Below are positions 6,126-9,725 of a DNA stretch of 9,725 bases, one piece after another; position 1 is the first letter of the stretch; every line of letters starts with the position of its first letter. The stretch lies in NCBI GenBank assembly GCA_002339135.1, contig DDJR01000005.1, positions 1,206 to 10,930 of the forward strand. The letters run 5' to 3'. The DNA comes from Flavobacteriales bacterium UBA2619 (lineage in GTDB: Bacteria; Bacteroidota; Bacteroidia; Flavobacteriales_D; Sanyastnellaceae). The translations under genes and the position numbers were made by a program. The notes beneath the pieces are model-generated. The model was not told the DNA's origin. It did no database searches and saw only the letters and a program-made list of their open reading frames with translations.

Positions 6126-9062
6126 ATGGAAAACAAAAATGCCGTCCTAATATTTACCGTATTACTCGCTTTTGCGACTCTATACACTTTGTCATTTAAC
6201 TGGGCATCAAAACGTTTCGAAGCAAAAGCTTCTACTCACGGACAATATATTGCCGACAGTCTTCAGGAGAATAACCTCTTAGGCAGCTTAACTTACGAAG
6301 AAGCTGAGAAGAAAGCTACAAGTGAATATTTACGTGACAGCATCAGTTCACCTGCTCACCCTTTCGGTCAATCGTACCGTGAGGTGAAAGAGCAAGAATT
6401 AAACTTGGGCCTTGACCTTCAAGGCGGAATGAGCGTAACTCTCGAAGTGAGCATTCCTGACTTGATCATCTCTCTCTCTGATTACTCTGCCAATGAAAAC
6501 TTTCGTTCAGCAATTAAAAACGCCAGATTAGCACAAAAGAATTCTTCTGATGGGTTTATGGTATTGTTTGATCAAGCATGGAGCACACAAGTGGCCTCTT
6601 CTGAAAATCCAACTGAACTCTGGAGAATTTTCCACAACATGGAGCAGAAAGATCTTTTCCCAGCGAAAAGTTCTGATGCTGAGATTATGGACATTCTAGT
6701 TAACGAGGCAGAAACAGCCATTGACAATACCGAGAACATCATACGCAAGCGTATTGACCAATTGGGTGTTGCACAACCAAACGTACAAAAACTTCAAAAC
6801 GGACGCATACTTGTTGAACTTCCTGGCATTGATGACAGAGAACGAGCACGCAAGCAACTTAAATCAACAGCAAATCTCGAATTTTGGGAAACTTACTTCA
6901 ATGACGAAGTCATCGGACAAATCTCTGCAGCCAATGCTGCTGTTGGACAAACCCTACATCCTGAGCTTTTTGGAGAAGATGCTCCAGCTGACTCAACATT
7001 AACACAAGATCAACTTCAATCAAAGAATCCACTCTTTGCAACATTCCAGATGGAGCTTGGTCGTCGTTCTGCAATTGTAGGTTACGCTCAAGTAAGCGAC
7101 ACAAACAGAGTTAATGACATCTTAAACCGTCCAGAAGCTCGTGAAGCTATTGGATCTGGCCTTCGTCTTCTTTGGGATGCAAAGACAAACGGAAACATTG
7201 CGTCACTTTACGCAATTAAAGATGAGTCTGGAAAAGGAAAAGCGGTCCTATCTGGAAAGAGCATTGTTGACGCTCGCGTTTCTTATGACGAAATCGGAGA
7301 TGTTGTAGTAAGTATGACAATGGACTCTGAAGGTTCTGGAATTTGGGCTGCGATGACGAAAAAGTGTTCTGAAGAAAGCAACCGAGCTGTCGCTGTCGTT
7401 CTAGATAACTTGGTCTTCAGTGCTCCCAATGTGCAATCTGCGATTACCAATGGCAGATCACAAATAAGCTTCGGCTCTCAGCAATCTGCGGAACAGAAGA
7501 TCGTTGAAGCTGAAGATCTTTCTGGTCTTTTAAAAGCCGGGTCGCTACCAGCACCTGCTCGTATTGTTGATGAGGTAAGCATAGGTCCACAACTCGGTGA
7601 AGACAACATTAAAGCAGGGATGTCTTCTTTCATCATTGCATTACTCGTCGTTTTCGCATACATGATCTTCTACTACAGTGGTGCTGGTGTTGTGTCTAAC
7701 ATCGCACTCGTAGCAAACTTGTTCTTCTTAATAGGTGCACTTGCATCTCTTGGAGCTGCACTTACTCTTCCTGGTATTGCAGGTATTGTACTTACTATAG
7801 GTATGGCTGTTGATGCGAACGTCCTTATTTACGAACGTATACGTGAGGAAATGAGACATGGAAAAGGTCTTGCACTGGCAGTAAAAGAGGGATACTCGAA
7901 AGCATACAGCGCAATTATTGATGCAAACATTACGACATTACTTACAGCTATGGTTCTATATAGCTTCGGAAGTGGTTCCATTCGTGGATTCGCAACAACA
8001 CTTATAATAGGTATATTCACTTCACTCTTTAGTGCAATTGTAATTACCCGATTGGTGTTTTTCTCTCGATTGGCAAAAGGCAAAAACATAAGTTTTGCTT
8101 CTAAAATAACTGAAAACTGGTTCCACTCTACGACAATTGACTTTATTGGAAAGCGTAAAATGATGTACGTTCTCAGTGTATTAGTCATCCTTGGAGGTTT
8201 AAGCTCTCTCGCATCTCGTGGACTCAACTATGGTGTTGAATTTACTGGCGGTACCACATTCGACATTTCTTTTAATGATCAAATCAATGCTGATGATGTT
8301 AGATCGGCACTATCCACTGCGTTCACTGAAGAGGGAACACCTGGAAATCCTTTGGTTCAAACCAAAGAGTCAGACCAGAAGCTACGTGTTATGACGAACT
8401 TCATGATCGACTCGCCAAGTGAAAATGTTGATGAAGAAATTAATGCTGCATTAGAGTCAGGTCTGTCGACACTTCAACTCAAAAAAGGTGACGATTACTC
8501 AATCGATATGTACAACAAGGTCGATTCAACAATTTCTGATGACTTTAGAGATGGTGCAAAAAAAGCAACATTGTTTTCTCTACTCATTATTTTTCTCTAC
8601 ATCGTATTCCGTTTCCGGAAATGGCAGTATGGACTTGGAGCTCTTATAGCTACAACACATGATGTACTCATCGTACTTTCAGTATTCAGTATCTTTTGGG
8701 GAATACTTCCTTTCACCATGGAGATTGACCAAGCGTTTATTGCGGCCATCCTCACTGTGATTGGTTATTCAATTAATGACACTGTTGTTGTCTTTGACAG
8801 AATACGTGAATACGTAGGTCTATACAGCGAAAAACGTGATGACAGAACACTCATCAATGACGCTCTTAACAGCACGCTTTCTCGTACTGTCAACACATCG
8901 CTTTCAACATTCGTTGTGTTGCTGACCATCTTCTCGTTTGGTGGAGATAACATTAAAGGGTTTATCTTTGCACTTATGGTAGGTGTTGTGGTAGGAACTT
9001 ACAGCTCAATTTTTATAGCTACTCCAAGTGTCCTTGACTTCAGTAAAAAACTATCGAAATAA
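6126..9062 (+). CDS. secDF: Fused SecD-SecF protein-export membrane protein
   Basis: This 978-residue protein is the accessory Sec motor that uses the proton gradient to pull translocating proteins through SecYEG on the outer side of the membrane. SecD and SecF are fused in one chain, the usual Bacteroidota form. The SecD half has TM1 at about residues 6-24, the LNLGLDLQGGMSVTLEV motif starting near residue 93, a large P1 region with RIDQLGVAQPNVQ and ELPGIDDRERARKQL, and TM2-6 at about 498-647 with GMAVDANVLIYERIRE, where D563 matches the essential proton-path aspartate. The SecF half has TM7 at about 679-698, VEFTGGT at 704-710, a P4 loop to about 810, TM8 at about 814-832, and YSINDTVVVFDRIRE at 881-895 with D885 and R892/R894. 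All signature motifs are present and the length is normal. It appears monocistronic: a divergent region precedes it and a hairpin follows. Confidence 0.97.
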   Translation: MENKNAVLIFTVLLAFATLYTLSFNWASKRFEAKASTHGQYIADSLQENNLLGSLTYEEAEKKATSEYLRDSISSPAHPFGQSYREVKEQELNLGLDLQGGMSVTLEVSIPDLIISLSDYSANENFRSAIKNARLAQKNSSDGFMVLFDQAWSTQVASSENPTELWRIFHNMEQKDLFPAKSSDAEIMDILVNEAETAIDNTENIIRKRIDQLGVAQPNVQKLQNGRILVELPGIDDRERARKQLKSTANLEFWETYFNDEVIGQISAANAAVGQTLHPELFGEDAPADSTLTQDQLQSKNPLFATFQMELGRRSAIVGYAQVSDTNRVNDILNRPEAREAIGSGLRLLWDAKTNGNIASLYAIKDESGKGKAVLSGKSIVDARVSYDEIGDVVVSMTMDSEGSGIWAAMTKKCSEESNRAVAVVLDNLVFSAPNVQSAITNGRSQISFGSQQSAEQKIVEAEDLSGLLKAGSLPAPARIVDEVSIGPQLGEDNIKAGMSSFIIALLVVFAYMIFYYSGAGVVSNIALVANLFFLIGALASLGAALTLPGIAGIVLTIGMAVDANVLIYERIREEMRHGKGLALAVKEGYSKAYSAIIDANITTLLTAMVLYSFGSGSIRGFATTLIIGIFTSLFSAIVITRLVFFSRLAKGKNISFASKITENWFHSTTIDFIGKRKMMYVLSVLVILGGLSSLASRGLNYGVEFTGGTTFDISFNDQINADDVRSALSTAFTEEGTPGNPLVQTKESDQKLRVMTNFMIDSPSENVDEEINAALESGLSTLQLKKGDDYSIDMYNKVDSTISDDFRDGAKKATLFSLLIIFLYIVFRFRKWQYGLGALIATTHDVLIVLSVFSIFWGILPFTMEIDQAFIAAILTVIGYSINDTVVVFDRIREYVGLYSEKRDDRTLINDALNSTLSRTVNTSLSTFVVLLTIFSFGGDNIKGFIFALMVGVVVGTYSSIFIATPSVLDFSKKLSK

Positions 9063-9107
9063 ACACATTTTTAAAGTGTAAATTATAAACAGAACAACAA
9101 AAACTAA

Positions 9108-9123
9108 AAAATACCGGTATTTT
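9108..9123. repeat. Perfect 16-bp palindrome after secDF
   Basis: AAAATACCGGTATTTT is a perfect dyad centred between 9115 and 9116, 46 bases after the secDF stop. As RNA it gives only an AU stem with a CCGG loop, so it is a poor terminator by itself. As DNA it has the form of a site for a dimeric regulator. It directly abuts the longer hairpin that follows. Confidence 0.5.
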
Positions 9124-9158
9124 AGAATACATCATCTGAAAACAGATAATGTATTTTA
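9123..9158 (+). terminator. Probable secDF intrinsic terminator hairpin
   Basis: The arms 9123-9138 and 9143-9158 can form a 16-position stem closed by an AAAA loop (9139-9142). There is one C-A mismatch (9133/9148) and one G-U wobble (9125/9156). The core is ATACATCATCTG paired with CAGATAATGTAT. The 3' arm ends in TATTTTA, a short U-rich tract rather than a strong one. Its place 60 bases past the secDF stop and before an unrelated gene fits transcription termination. A role in mRNA 3'-end protection is an alternative. Confidence 0.5.
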
Positions 9159-9295
9159 TGAATAATATACCATATACAATATTGCAGCAATTGAAAAGAA
9201 ATGTCAAAACTAATTCTCGTAATTGGTGAAGATAAATATTTTTTGTTGTACTTTTTCCACGTTATACTATATACATACATCACAAACCATTGTAC
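9159..9295. other. AT-rich intergenic leader before the repeat-protein gene
   Basis: This is the rest of the 233-bp spacer after secDF. It holds no recognisable gene or structured RNA. It contains a weak promoter candidate and a 32-codon open frame (9201-9299), described separately. The composition is noticeably richer in A and T than the flanking genes, as expected for a promoter region. Confidence 0.6.
9223..9256 (+). promoter_or_regulatory. Weak candidate promoter for the cysteine-rich repeat protein
   Basis: TTG at 9223-9225 and TACTTTTT at 9249-9256 are separated by 23 bases. They resemble the Bacteroidota TTG / TAnnTTTG pair, with the final G replaced by T and the spacing at the upper limit. 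A start site just downstream would leave a leader of about 30 bases before the ATG at 9296. In such an AT-rich stretch a match of this quality can arise by chance. Confidence 0.3.
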
Positions 9296-9725
9296 ATGAA
9301 TTGTTTGAATCTAATTTTAGCCATATTTAGCAGACTTAATGCCTCTGTCTCACTTGCAAGCTTAATGCTTGTTTTCTCTATAAGTACTCACGCCAACGAG
9401 GTCTTTGACCGCAACAACCTCGTTGATGGTTGTACTGACCCTGCAGCATGCAACTTCGATCCAACAGCAACCGTCGATGACGGCACTTGTGATGTTGATA
9501 CTGACGGAGATGGTGTTTGTGATGGAGATGAAGTCTCTGGTTGTACTATAAATGTAGCATGTAACTATAATCTTCTAGCAACTAATGACGATGGTTCTTG
9601 CGAATTCGAATCTTGTATCGTTTCTGGATGTATGGACAACGATCCAGACACGTTTGGAGGTGTTGCATGTAACTATGATCCTGAAGCAACAACTCCTGGA
9701 TTGTGTAATTATCTCACTTGTGCAG
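9296..9725 (+). CDS. Secreted cysteine-rich repeat protein, 3'-truncated by window edge
   Basis: An ATG at 9296 opens a frame that stays open for 143 codons to the right edge. The N-terminus has an extended n-region and a hydrophobic stretch (about residues 17-30) ending in STHA33/NE, a plausible signal peptidase I site. After that the protein is almost entirely cysteine-rich repeats: GCTDPAACNFDPTATVDDGTC at 45-65, a degenerate copy at 82-102 and an expanded copy at 111-137. Between the first two lies DTDGDGVCDGDE (68-79), which has the D-x-D-x-D-G-x-x-D-x-x-E spacing of a calcium-binding EF-hand or thrombospondin type 3 loop. Repeats of this kind are common in large surface or secreted proteins of marine Flavobacteriales, many carrying a C-terminal type IX secretion sorting domain. 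That C-terminus is outside the window, so export by this route is inference. Function is unknown; adhesion or a structural stalk is possible. Confidence 0.85.
   Translation, partial: MNCLNLILAIFSRLNASVSLASLMLVFSISTHANEVFDRNNLVDGCTDPAACNFDPTATVDDGTCDVDTDGDGVCDGDEVSGCTINVACNYNLLATNDDGSCEFESCIVSGCMDNDPDTFGGVACNYDPEATTPGLCNYLTCA
9428..9706 (+). repeat. Three tandem cysteine-rich 'GCxxxxACNYxPxATxDDGxC' protein repeats
   Basis: Copies lie at 9428-9490, 9539-9601 and 9626-9706. The first two share the exact cysteine spacing C-x5-C-x12-C. The third has C-x12-C-x11-C, with seven extra residues in the first loop (NDPDTFGGV region) and one fewer in the second. The core ACNYDP/ACNFDP/ACNYNL is kept in all three. 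At the DNA level the copies have diverged, so this is an old protein repeat rather than a recent duplication. Confidence 0.85.

Noticed and set aside
7829..8227. 132-codon minus-strand frame inside secDF
   Set aside because: It is antisense to conserved transmembrane motifs of SecD and has no recognisable domain.
9176..9196. Small inverted repeat ATTGC-A-GCAAT in the secDF downstream spacer
   Set aside because: The arms are only 5 bp with a one-base gap, which is expected by chance in this stretch and cannot form a stable RNA loop.

Overview
The window looks like a chromosomal segment from a free-living, probably marine, Flavobacteriales-type member of the Bacteroidota. Several signs point that way: a fused SecD-SecF protein of 978 residues; a PafA-type zinc phosphatase with the full catalytic set; a DUF4159 protein; cysteine-rich 'GCTDPAACNFDP...DDGTC' repeats typical of large secreted proteins in this group; a Bacteroidota-like -7 element (TACCTTTA) ahead of secDF; and start codons without strong Shine-Dalgarno sequences. 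The genus cannot be read from the sequence. Base composition is moderately AT-rich throughout, and no mobile element, CRISPR array, tRNA or rRNA is visible.

Bases 2-5306 hold five plus-strand genes packed like one operon: the 3' part of a long-chain acyl-CoA synthetase, a PAP2 membrane phosphatase, a CrcB/Fluc fluoride channel, a PafA-type alkaline phosphatase and an M61-family metallopeptidase. Junctions are a 6-bp gap, two 4-bp ATGA overlaps and a 9-bp gap. The first two genes fit fatty-acid activation and lipid or undecaprenyl phosphate metabolism. PafA fits phosphate release outside the inner membrane. The fluoride channel and the peptidase have no obvious pathway link to the rest.

A DUF4159 gene (5308-6015, minus strand) converges on the peptidase gene with one base between the stop codons. 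A 110-bp divergent region (6016-6125) separates it from secDF (6126-9062), which encodes the proton-driven accessory motor of the Sec translocon and appears to be monocistronic.

Bases 9063-9295 are AT-rich and non-coding as far as can be judged. They hold a 16-bp perfect palindrome, a long hairpin that probably ends the secDF transcript, and a weak promoter candidate. At 9296 a secreted, cysteine-rich repeat protein begins and runs off the right edge.

Most of the window is recognisable core metabolism and secretion. I do not see a convincing undescribed system. The items most worth a second look are the truncated repeat protein, the uncharacterised DUF4159 protein, the PDZ-less M61 peptidase, the fluoride channel coupled between two phosphatase genes, and the paired dyad symmetries after secDF.
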